Assembly (NCBI GenBank): GCA_046048875.1
Contig: JBJOFG010000006.1
Coordinates: 1-64,000 of the forward strand
Origin: CAIZGX01 sp046048875
Lineage (GTDB): Bacteria > Bacteroidota > Bacteroidia > Flavobacteriales_D > Sanyastnellaceae
DNA: 64,000 nt
Reading direction: 5' to 3'
Below the pieces are notes generated by a model. The model worked only from the letters and a program-made list of their open reading frames with translations, made no database searches and was not told the DNA's origin. The translations under genes were made by a program, and so were the position numbers. Positions 1 through 7,122 of this stretch are shown here, one piece after another (the first letter of the stretch is position 1; each line of letters starts with the position of its first letter).

Positions 1-251
1 GAGAGAGCCATCAATTGCTCTGCTTCTTCGGATGTCTTGGGCAATGCAATGGCTAATTCAAAACGCAAGGAAGAAAAAGAAAGAAGTATGGAAGTGCAGG
101 CCGTGAAAAATGAAAACACGGCGAACTCCTCTGGATTGTATATCCGTGCTAACGCGAAGGCACCAAGTACTTGTATGGCTTGCGCAGAAGCTGTTCCTAA
201 AAGCAGAATGGCCGTGTTCTTGACGAAAGCAGACTTCAACAATCGTTTCAT
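1..251 (-). CDS. Polysaccharide flippase (Wzx/MATE-like), N-terminal part, cut by window edge
   Basis: An open frame starts at an ATG at 251 on the minus strand and stays open to base 1, giving about 83 residues. It begins MKRLLKSAFVKN and shows two hydrophobic segments, an ARIYNPEEFA motif and an RFELAIALPKT motif. The same order (TRIYNAEDFA, then FRIEYSIPNAE) occurs at the start of the neighbouring gene, so this is a second member of the polysaccharide-transporter flippase family, which moves lipid-linked oligosaccharide across the inner membrane. Its start lies two bases beyond the stop of the upstream flippase, so the two are almost surely co-transcribed. The C-terminal part lies outside the window. 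Family membership rests on the N-terminus only. Confidence 0.75.
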   Translation of the reverse strand, partial: MKRLLKSAFVKNTAILLLGTASAQAIQVLGAFALARIYNPEEFAVFSFFTACTSILLSFSSLRFELAIALPKTSEEAEQLMAL

Positions 252-253
252 GT

Positions 254-1483
254 TCAAGCGTGTTTTGGTTTAGCCAAATGCAAATACCAAACAAACGTAA
301 TGATGTACATGACGCTGCTCACGAGTGAATAAAGACCAATGGCCCAATTCAGACTGTTCATTAAAAATCCGATGTAAAGTGCGCATAGTTTCAAAACAAC
401 ATCAATGATGTTCAGTCCAAGCGCTTTGTTCTGTACGTTCTCTAAAATCGCGGTAAATGAAAACGGAGACACAGAGAAATTCAAAATGAAAAGCGGAGCT
501 AACCATCTGGCCATTTCGCCCGATGCACGCCATTCTTCACCAAACACAAAGGCGAATAGGGCAGGAGCGAAGGCAACAATAATAATGGCACCGATTCCGC
601 TGAAAAGCATCAACGCTTTCGCGGTGCTTAGGATAAGCGGACGATACGATTCGCCATTGGTTTTAATTTCAGAAGCCTTGTTGTAGTGGGTAAGAAATAC
701 GGTGTTGCTAATCAGATTAACAGGAGCCTGAATAATCTTCCAACACATGAAATACAATCCGGTGGCGTTGTCTCCGAAACACACATTGAGCATCCAAACG
801 GTTCCACTCAATTGAAGCGTTTCAATAATGCCTTGAGGTGTATTGAAGAAAATGTATTGCTTGAAAGGCTTGAGTGAAATGTCTTTCACGGGTTCTTCGT
901 TCCATTCTTCTTGACGAGTTCCGTTGTAGAGCACCCACATGGAAACAATTTGACCAACAATGAAGCCGATGACCAACCCTAAATAGTCGAAGAAGAAATA
1001 TCCGAGAGCAATGGAACCACCGTTAATGAACAAGCTGTTCGCCACGCGGTACAAGGCGTTCGTGCGATACCTGTTTAATCGGGTGGAAAGGAAATTGTAC
1101 GTTTGAATAACGGCAATGCTGAAAATTCCAATCGGAAGAAAAGCTTCGAAAGCAGAAATGTGCATGCCGAAGAAATAAAGCACGCTGAAGAGAATAGCAA
1201 TACCTGAAGCAAGTCTCCATGCGTTGTTAATCGCAAGCTTCGCGCGTTCGCGGGCCATCATTTCAGTTTCAGCATTTGGAATGCTGTATTCAATTCGAAA
1301 CGTAGCAAGCACCGCGAAAGGAATAATCCAGGCGTAGAACAAGGCGAACCATGCAAAGTCTTCCGCGTTGTAAATACGCGTAAGTATGGGCGCTGTGCCG
1401 TAGGTGATTAATTGTCCAACTGCAGTAGCCGCCGAAAGTTTCAGCACATTTTTCAAATGCAGTTTTTCAATCAATTCTTTCAT
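254..1483 (-). CDS. Polysaccharide flippase (Wzx/MATE-like transporter)
   Basis: 409 residues with about twelve hydrophobic segments, the usual size and layout of Wzx-type O-antigen or polysaccharide translocases of the inner membrane. The N-terminus carries the basic stretch and TRIYNAEDFAWFALF motif typical of the family. I chose the ATG at 1483 (MKELIEKLHLKN) rather than the upstream ATG at 1558, because the longer version adds a hydrophilic leader that overlaps the previous gene, while 1483 gives an ATGA overlap with that gene's stop, a classic coupling signal. A paralogue follows two bases downstream. Substrate unknown; no glycosyltransferases are visible in the window next to it. Confidence 0.85.
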   Translation of the reverse strand: MKELIEKLHLKNVLKLSAATAVGQLITYGTAPILTRIYNAEDFAWFALFYAWIIPFAVLATFRIEYSIPNAETEMMARERAKLAINNAWRLASGIAILFSVLYFFGMHISAFEAFLPIGIFSIAVIQTYNFLSTRLNRYRTNALYRVANSLFINGGSIALGYFFFDYLGLVIGFIVGQIVSMWVLYNGTRQEEWNEEPVKDISLKPFKQYIFFNTPQGIIETLQLSGTVWMLNVCFGDNATGLYFMCWKIIQAPVNLISNTVFLTHYNKASEIKTNGESYRPLILSTAKALMLFSGIGAIIIVAFAPALFAFVFGEEWRASGEMARWLAPLFILNFSVSPFSFTAILENVQNKALGLNIIDVVLKLCALYIGFLMNSLNWAIGLYSLVSSVMYIITFVWYLHLAKPKHA

Positions 1484-1752
1484 GAATTCAAACGAGGCAT
1501 GGGCATCCAGTGCGATACCGATTGAAAGAATTGATTCGAATTTCCTTCCCCTTTCCAAAAGTGAATGCCATGCTTATCGGCTTTCTCTTTATCGTGCAAA
1601 TAGAAATCTTTTTGGAAATGAAGAACAATAACTTCACGCAATTCGCTCTCACCGGTTTTCCCAGGAAGGAAAACAGTGTTGCCAGGAACGAAAGCCAATA
1701 CGCGCTGACCGTCTTCGGGCAATTGTTCGGTTATTGAAATCCAATTCGACAT
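1480..1752 (-). CDS. DUF551 domain protein
   Basis: 90 residues beginning MSNWISITEQLPEDGQRVLAF, the hallmark opening of DUF551 (W-I-x-x-x-x-x-L-P-x-x-G-x-x-V-L), and ending SVSHWMPMPRL, also typical of that family (x-V-T-H-W-M-P-L-P). DUF551 proteins are small and of unknown function, and many occur in phages as well as chromosomes. The ATG at 1752 follows the hydratase gene by 11 bases, and its TGA overlaps the ATG of the flippase (ATGA). It therefore sits inside an envelope-themed run of genes. No catalytic residues can be claimed. Confidence 0.8.
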   Translation of the reverse strand: MSNWISITEQLPEDGQRVLAFVPGNTVFLPGKTGESELREVIVLHFQKDFYLHDKEKADKHGIHFWKGEGNSNQFFQSVSHWMPMPRLNS

Positions 1753-1763
1753 TTCAGAATGAT

Positions 1764-2540
1764 TTAGTTACCCTTAAATGTTGGCATTCTCTTCTCCAAA
1801 AAGGCTGCAACACCTTCGTGATGATCGGCAGTTTGTCCAGCTTTTTTCTGAAGGTCTAATTCCAATTCAAGTTGCTGCTCAAGTGTGTTGTTCCATCCGG
1901 CATAAATGGCTTGCTTCGTGAAAGCAAGTGCTTTCGTTGGCATAGTAGCCAAGCGAGCTGCAAGTTCTGCAACTTTCGTTTGGAATTCTTCGGTTGAATA
2001 AACGTCGTAAATCAACCCCATACTTTTCGCCTCAGCAGCAGTAACTTTATCGGCCAAAAGCATTTGAGCCATTGCACGTTGTGTTCCAATAATGCGTGGA
2101 AGGAAATACGTTCCACCGCTATCGGGGATTAATCCAATTTTTGTGAACGCTTGCAAGAAGCTTGCGTTTTCAGAGGCAACAACCAAGTCGCAAGCCAATG
2201 CAATGTTTGCGCCCGCGCCAGCAGCTACACCGTTAATGGCGCCAACAATTGGAAGCGGTAAATCGCGCATCATACGGATAATCGGATTGTAACCGTCTTT
2301 CAATATGCTTTCCAATCCAGGTCCATCGGTCGCAATGGCTTCACCCAAATCTTGTCCAGCACAAAATGCTTTTCCATTTCCAGTTAACACCACACACCGA
2401 ACGTCCGTTCGGTTTTTAATTTCAGTCAAAGCTTCTTGCAATTCAACAGACATTTCCATAACGAAACTGTTGAATTTTTCTTGACGATCTAGGGCAATGG
2501 TAGCAATGCCTTCGTTGTAACTCAATTGAATGAATTTCAT
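1764..2540 (-). CDS. paaG: Enoyl-CoA hydratase/isomerase, PaaG-like
   Basis: 258 residues of the crotonase fold. The oxyanion-hole segments are FCAGQD (59-64) and GVAAGAG (104-110). Asp140, in GLIPDSGGT, matches the catalytic Asp of E. coli PaaG, the 1,2-epoxyphenylacetyl-CoA isomerase; ordinary enoyl-CoA hydratases carry Glu here. Similarity to PaaG runs along the full length, including the C-terminal EGVAAFLEKRMPTFKG. No other phenylacetate genes are visible nearby, so the true substrate in this organism is open; it may act on another enoyl-CoA. It lies 3 bases after the BioY-like gene and 11 before the DUF551 gene. Confidence 0.8.
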   Translation of the reverse strand: MKFIQLSYNEGIATIALDRQEKFNSFVMEMSVELQEALTEIKNRTDVRCVVLTGNGKAFCAGQDLGEAIATDGPGLESILKDGYNPIIRMMRDLPLPIVGAINGVAAGAGANIALACDLVVASENASFLQAFTKIGLIPDSGGTYFLPRIIGTQRAMAQMLLADKVTAAEAKSMGLIYDVYSTEEFQTKVAELAARLATMPTKALAFTKQAIYAGWNNTLEQQLELELDLQKKAGQTADHHEGVAAFLEKRMPTFKGN

Positions 2541-2543
2541 AAT

Positions 2544-3116
2544 TTATGCTGCTTTGTAAAAGTCTTTTCTTCCTTGAATAAATCTTAAAAATGCAATGGT
2601 GAGGATCATTCCTGCTGTGGCTTTAACGGCATAGGCTGAAAAATCCAATTGAACGAATGCCCATGCTCTTTCTGGGTTAATGCGATAAATATATAAGCCG
2701 CCGAGCAACAAGATAAGTGCGTGTCCTAGGAACCACACCGCAAGTGCATTCAACATCTTTTTCTTGCGCGGTATTTCAGCGAAATATCCTGCTAACAATG
2801 CTGCAGCCAAGAACCCGAAATAATAACCGCAGTTCGTAATGGTGAATACATGCTTAATACCGAATTCATAATTCGGGAAGATGTGAAGTCCTGCAATTCC
2901 AAGGATAATGTAGAACAATGCTGAAAGAAATCCAATCTGCCATCCCCACCAAATAGCATTGAATAACACAACCAAACTCAGAATTGAAAATGGCAATTCC
3001 TTTCCGTACGAAACGACCAAGGGACCTAATCCGATCAAGAGTCCCAAAGAGACAACGAGTCCGATTATAAAGTTAAGAGCAGGACTCTTGGTGAAAGTGA
3101 AGTATTGTTTAAACAC
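2544..3116 (-). CDS. bioY: BioY-like biotin transporter, membrane S component
   Basis: 190 residues with five or six hydrophobic segments. The central part follows the BioY pattern: LPFSILSLVVLF, then a WGxQIGFLSALFYIILGIAGLHIF stretch broken here into its motif parts (G-x-x-S-x-x-x-Y-x-x-L-G-x-x-G-L-x-x-F), then CGYYFGFLAAALLAGYFAE. BioY is the substrate-binding membrane subunit of ECF-type biotin uptake and can work alone in some species. No ECF ATPase or T component is adjacent. It is 4 bases after the M1 peptidase and 3 before the hydratase. The assignment is by pattern; a generic membrane protein cannot be excluded. Confidence 0.6.
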   Translation of the reverse strand: MFKQYFTFTKSPALNFIIGLVVSLGLLIGLGPLVVSYGKELPFSILSLVVLFNAIWWGWQIGFLSALFYIILGIAGLHIFPNYEFGIKHVFTITNCGYYFGFLAAALLAGYFAEIPRKKKMLNALAVWFLGHALILLLGGLYIYRINPERAWAFVQLDFSAYAVKATAGMILTIAFLRFIQGRKDFYKAA

Positions 3117-3120
3117 AGTT

Positions 3121-4938
3121 TTATTTAGTTATGTAATACGTGTTGTTGTTCTTGTCGGTGTCTATCGTTTGATTCTTCGCATCAATAGTCACTTTCACAA
3201 CTTTCATATTCTGATTTTTAAATTTGAGGGAATAGGTTTTATCTACCCAATGCCAATCGGCTTGGAGATTCCAATTTTCAGGTAGATCGCCCCTGAATTT
3301 TTCTCCACGCATAAGGTCAAGCGGAATGTAATAGACACATTCTTTTCCATTATCGAAACTCACGGACACTTCGCAAGGCATTGGGAAAAGTCCTTTGCGC
3401 TCAAGGACAATTTCAGTTTCGCCTTTTCCTGCGTATACGGTATCAATAGCATAATCCATGGTTTTCGTTGTTCCAACGAAATATTCATCGAACCAATCCA
3501 GCACCAATCCGCTCTCTTTTTCAGCAACACGCAAAATGTCTTCAGGTTCTGGGTGCTTAAAAGACCATTCGTTGAAATAGGTGTGCATGGTTTTGTCGAA
3601 GAGCTCTGAACCCATGATGTATTCCAACTGGCTGAGGTATGTCTCTCCTTTGCTGTATGCCGCAACGCCATAAGCGTAATTCGTTTCGAAATGATCAGCA
3701 TGGGTGGTCAATGGTTCTTCAATTCCGGCTTTCACCAATTCCAAATATCCATCAATGGATTCGCGGTGAACAGGATCTGCTTGAGCAGGGAACAAGGCAT
3801 TCATGACTACAGTAGCCGCGAAGCTGGTGAACCCTTCATCCATCCAATAATATTTGCTTTCATCGGTTGCTAATATTCCTTGATACCAAGAATGCGCACC
3901 TTCGTGAACGGTTACTCCGACAAGGCTTGGAAGCGAACGCTTGCCCGTGATGAGGGTCGCCATCGGATATTCCATTCCGCCATCTCCGCCTTGAATCACG
4001 TTGTAAACCGGGTATGGATATTTCCCGAAATTCTTACTTAACAAATCAAATGCTTTGGCGGTGAATTCAGGAAGACGATCCCATGCCTCGTTGTACTTTT
4101 CTTCCGGTTGGTGGTAGAAATAAATTTTTGGACCGCCGTCAAGTTGGGTCTCTGTGCGGACGTAATCGGGGTCGGCGGCCCACACAAAGTCGTGAACGTT
4201 TTTCGCTTCGTATTTCCAAGTGATTAAATTCTTTCCAGCTTTCTGAACGCGCTTGAAAGATTCGTCTTCATTCAACAACACCCCACCTGCCGCAACAACA
4301 TAGTTCGCCGGAAGGGTAATGTTCACATTGAAGTCTCCCCAAATACCATAGAACTCGCGTCCGATATACGGATTCGGATGCCAGCCGTCTTCGTCATATT
4401 CGCACATTTTAGGATACCATTGACTCATGCTGTATTCAATGCCTTCAGCATTGTCTTTACCACTTCTACGAATTTGCAAAGGCACTTGTCCTAAAAATTC
4501 AACTTCTACAGTTGCTACCGAATGCGGTGGAATGGGTTTCAATAAGTTCACTTCTAAAATGGTTTCATTCTCTTCATAGGTAGAAGTGATGTTTTCTCCG
4601 TTAATCGAAATGCTTTTAACATGCAAGTGTCCTTCTTGTTCTTTCGTCAATTTCGAAATGCGATCGCCTACACGACGGTCAGGATCAGGCAAATTGCGCG
4701 AGCGGACATCCATGTCGCTGCCTGGTTGGAAAGCGTTATTGTATAAATGGAAGAATAGCTGTGTGAGTTCGTCGTTGCTATTGTTCGTGTATTGAATGGT
4801 TTCTTTTCCTACAAACGAATCATCGGTAGTGTTCAATGAAATTTCAATAGTATAGTTGGCTTTCTGCTGCCAGTATTGCCCGAATACATTTCCACTTAAA
4901 ATGAAAAGTGTAAAGAATAAAACATTTCTCTTTTTCAT
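3121..4938 (-). CDS. M1 family metallopeptidase, secreted
   Basis: 605 residues from the ATG at 4938, which opens a clean signal peptide (MKKRNVLFFTLFILSGNVFGQ); the in-frame ATG at 5016 lies inside kdsC and would bury that signal. The zinc site is H345-E346-x-x-H349 with E368 nineteen residues later, as in the gluzincin M1 family, and GGMEYP (320-325) takes the place of the GAMEN exopeptidase motif. The protein should be a periplasmic or secreted zinc peptidase. Its start is only 2 bases after the kdsC stop, so it is in the same transcript. Specificity is unknown. Confidence 0.9.
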   Translation of the reverse strand: MKKRNVLFFTLFILSGNVFGQYWQQKANYTIEISLNTTDDSFVGKETIQYTNNSNDELTQLFFHLYNNAFQPGSDMDVRSRNLPDPDRRVGDRISKLTKEQEGHLHVKSISINGENITSTYEENETILEVNLLKPIPPHSVATVEVEFLGQVPLQIRRSGKDNAEGIEYSMSQWYPKMCEYDEDGWHPNPYIGREFYGIWGDFNVNITLPANYVVAAGGVLLNEDESFKRVQKAGKNLITWKYEAKNVHDFVWAADPDYVRTETQLDGGPKIYFYHQPEEKYNEAWDRLPEFTAKAFDLLSKNFGKYPYPVYNVIQGGDGGMEYPMATLITGKRSLPSLVGVTVHEGAHSWYQGILATDESKYYWMDEGFTSFAATVVMNALFPAQADPVHRESIDGYLELVKAGIEEPLTTHADHFETNYAYGVAAYSKGETYLSQLEYIMGSELFDKTMHTYFNEWSFKHPEPEDILRVAEKESGLVLDWFDEYFVGTTKTMDYAIDTVYAGKGETEIVLERKGLFPMPCEVSVSFDNGKECVYYIPLDLMRGEKFRGDLPENWNLQADWHWVDKTYSLKFKNQNMKVVKVTIDAKNQTIDTDKNNNTYYITK

Positions 4939-4940
4939 AA

Positions 4941-5459
4941 TTACCATATTACTGAATCTTCGTTCATCCAATGTCCGTGAAGCTTCAAGGCCTGCTCCAT
5001 TAAGTCGCGAACACAACCGTGCCCACCGTTTTTGTTGGAAATGTAATGCGCCACTTCTTTTACTTCAGGAGCTGCATCGGCTGGACAGCAAGCCAATCCA
5101 ACAATCTTCAACAAGGGAAGATCTGGAATATCGTCGCCCATGTAACACACATCCTCGTCATGAAAATGCCACTTCGATTTTAAATCTAAATACACTTGTC
5201 TCTTGTTTGAAGATCCTAAATGAACTTCGTGGACGCCAAGCTTTTCAAATCGCGCGCGAACCGCTTCCGATCGTCCTCCGCTTATTATCGCAATGCGGAA
5301 TCCATGCTTCACTGCTAATTGAACAGCATATCCGTCGCGAACATTTGCTGTGCGCATCTGCTCTCCATCGGGGAACAACCACACAATGTTGTCTGTGAAT
5401 ACGCCATCTACATCGAAGATGAAGGTTTTGATTTTTGCTAATTTCTCTTTGTAATTCAT
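4941..5459 (-). CDS. kdsC: KdsC-like HAD phosphatase (3-deoxy-D-manno-octulosonate 8-phosphate phosphatase)
   Basis: 172 residues, the normal size of KdsC. The HAD nucleophile motif is FDVDGVFTD (Asp16 and Asp18), the second motif lies in IISGGRSEAV, and the metal-binding GDDIPDLPLL motif follows. The capless C-type HAD layout fits KdsC, which removes phosphate from KDO 8-phosphate on the way to the inner core of lipopolysaccharide. The start ATG overlaps the stop of the upstream DUF2520 gene as ATGA. Some HAD relatives of this family act on other sugar-acid phosphates, so exact substrate is inferred. Confidence 0.88.
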   Translation of the reverse strand: MNYKEKLAKIKTFIFDVDGVFTDNIVWLFPDGEQMRTANVRDGYAVQLAVKHGFRIAIISGGRSEAVRARFEKLGVHEVHLGSSNKRQVYLDLKSKWHFHDEDVCYMGDDIPDLPLLKIVGLACCPADAAPEVKEVAHYISNKNGGHGCVRDLMEQALKLHGHWMNEDSVIW

Positions 5460-6193
5460 TGGTATTTTTCAAGGATGCTTTGGGAAAGCAGAGTGTAAAT
5501 CTCTTTCCATTCAGCATGATTATTCAAGATTTGTTTTTGAGCTTCAATGGTGCTAACATCTCCGCGCTGCGCAGGTCCTGTCTGTATGCTTTCAGGTGAT
5601 TTCATTTCCAACAATTCAATGTGCGCCTTCAACATAGTATAAAACAAATCGGTTGGAAGCTGCGCTTCTTTCAATAAAGATTGAGAGATGTGTTGAAGAT
5701 GATTTGTGAAGTTATTTGAAAATACGGCAGAGATATGTGCTAATTGACGCTGCTCACCGTTGGCCGGAATCCATCGTCCAATCGCAGGTTCCAAAAAGGC
5801 TCTTACGATTGTTTCCGTTTCTGGATTCGAAAATTCATACAACAACGGAATGTTGTTGTATTTCATGGAAGTACCTTTTTTTAGTGTCTGACAAGGCCAA
5901 CAAACAGCGCGATTTTTCTGGGGTAAATTCAAAATGGAAGTTCCTCCTGAAAAGTGAACCGCGATAATTTTTTCTGGAAGTTGGGCTGCAACTTCTGCAA
6001 TCTGAGAATCCGGAACAGCCAGTAAAACCAAGTGATAGCTATCATTAATATCGCTCAAATGAGTTGTTGTTTTCCATGGACTCGAAACGGGCAGTTCACG
6101 AACCACATGCAAATCAATGCGTGAATTAATTTCACGAAGAGCGGCGTTTAAATGCCACGCTAAATTTCCGTTTCCAACTAGGGCTATGCGCAT
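5456..6193 (-). CDS. Rossmann-fold NAD(P)-binding protein, DUF2520 family
   Basis: 245 residues from the ATG at 6193 (MRIALVGNGNLAWHL), giving a glycine-rich dinucleotide-binding loop GNGNLA at the very N-terminus. The longer frame from 6235 adds a non-conserved leader that would overlap the divergent methyltransferase start. The C-terminal half (AHISAVFSNNFTNHL, then HIELLEMKSPESIQTGPAQRGD) is the DUF2520 helical domain, which resembles ketopantoate or pyrroline-carboxylate reductase-like proteins. Substrate unknown. It heads the minus-strand gene run; the DUF2520-kdsC pairing is common in Flavobacteriales as far as I know. Confidence 0.85.
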   Translation of the reverse strand: MRIALVGNGNLAWHLNAALREINSRIDLHVVRELPVSSPWKTTTHLSDINDSYHLVLLAVPDSQIAEVAAQLPEKIIAVHFSGGTSILNLPQKNRAVCWPCQTLKKGTSMKYNNIPLLYEFSNPETETIVRAFLEPAIGRWIPANGEQRQLAHISAVFSNNFTNHLQHISQSLLKEAQLPTDLFYTMLKAHIELLEMKSPESIQTGPAQRGDVSTIEAQKQILNNHAEWKEIYTLLSQSILEKYQ

Positions 6194-6233
6194 ATCTCTG
6201 CGAAGATAAAGCGAAGAAGCGTACCTTTGTTTC

Positions 6234-7118
6234 ATGACATTAACGGTTCAACTCGATACCCCTTCACGTTGGAAGGATTATGCCCTGATAGATTGTGGCG
6301 ATTTTGAAAAATTAGAACGCTTCGGTGAGTTCATTACCATTCGCCCGGAACCACAGGCGGTGTGGCCAAAACGCTTGTCTGACGAGGAATGGAAGAAGAG
6401 AGCCCACGTGCGTTTCGTTCAAAAGGGAAGCAACAGTGGCGAGTGGACTAAGATGAAAAAGATGCCGGATCAGTGGAAAATTCAATATGAATTAATCAAT
6501 GGAAAAAAATTGAACATGCGTTTGGGAATGACTTCCTTCAAACACGTGGGTATTTTTCCGGAACAGGCTGCAAATTGGGATTTCTCTATTACAGCCATGG
6601 AAAAAATGAAGATTGAAAAACCGAAGGTTTTAAATCTCTTTGCATACACGGGTGGCGCTACTGTGGCTTGCGCAACGCACGGCGCCGAGGTTACACACGT
6701 AGACAGCATTAAACAAGTGGTGACATGGGCGAATGAAAACGCTCAGTTAACCGGAACGAAAGACATTCGTTGGATGGTGGAAGATGCGTTGAAATTTGTG
6801 CAACGGGAAGTCAGAAGAGGAAACAAATACAATGGGATTATTCTCGACCCTCCAGCATTCGGACATGGACCGAAAGGTGAGAAGTGGAAGTTGGAAGAAC
6901 AGATTTCTGAATTGCTCGAAGGTGTTTTGCAACTGCTCGATCCGAAAGAACATTTCTTGGTGTTGAACGCATACAGCCTTGGACTTTCTCCGTTGATTGT
7001 CGAAAATCTCTTGCGTCCGTTTGCAGGAAAAAACCTGGCTATCGGAGAACTTTATCTCAATGCGGAAAGCGGAGTGCTTCTGCCTTTGGGCGTATTCGGA
7101 AGAATTCTTAAAGTGTAA
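6234..7118 (+). CDS. Class I SAM-dependent methyltransferase, RlmI/RlmK-like
   Basis: 294 residues. The SAM-binding core starts with VLNLFAYTGGATVA, followed by an acidic residue after the next strand (VTHVDSIKQVVTWA), and the catalytic motif is ILDPPAFGHG. This matches COG1092, which includes the 23S rRNA m5C1962 and m7G2069 methyltransferases. The PUA domain of RlmI is absent or replaced by the short N-terminal region. It starts 40 bases from the divergent DUF2520 gene and ends 4 bases before the next peptidase gene. The RNA target is not established by sequence alone. Confidence 0.82.
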   Translation: MTLTVQLDTPSRWKDYALIDCGDFEKLERFGEFITIRPEPQAVWPKRLSDEEWKKRAHVRFVQKGSNSGEWTKMKKMPDQWKIQYELINGKKLNMRLGMTSFKHVGIFPEQAANWDFSITAMEKMKIEKPKVLNLFAYTGGATVACATHGAEVTHVDSIKQVVTWANENAQLTGTKDIRWMVEDALKFVQREVRRGNKYNGIILDPPAFGHGPKGEKWKLEEQISELLEGVLQLLDPKEHFLVLNAYSLGLSPLIVENLLRPFAGKNLAIGELYLNAESGVLLPLGVFGRILKV

Positions 7119-7122
7119 TCGC

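Noticed and set aside
58..294. Open frame of 78 residues on the minus strand near the left edge
   Set aside because: It is out of frame with the flippase N-terminus that I read from 251, which has clear family motifs.
6997..7122. Upstream extension of the LTA4-hydrolase-like gene
   Set aside because: It is a shadow of the methyltransferase end, and the lipoprotein signal begins at 7123.
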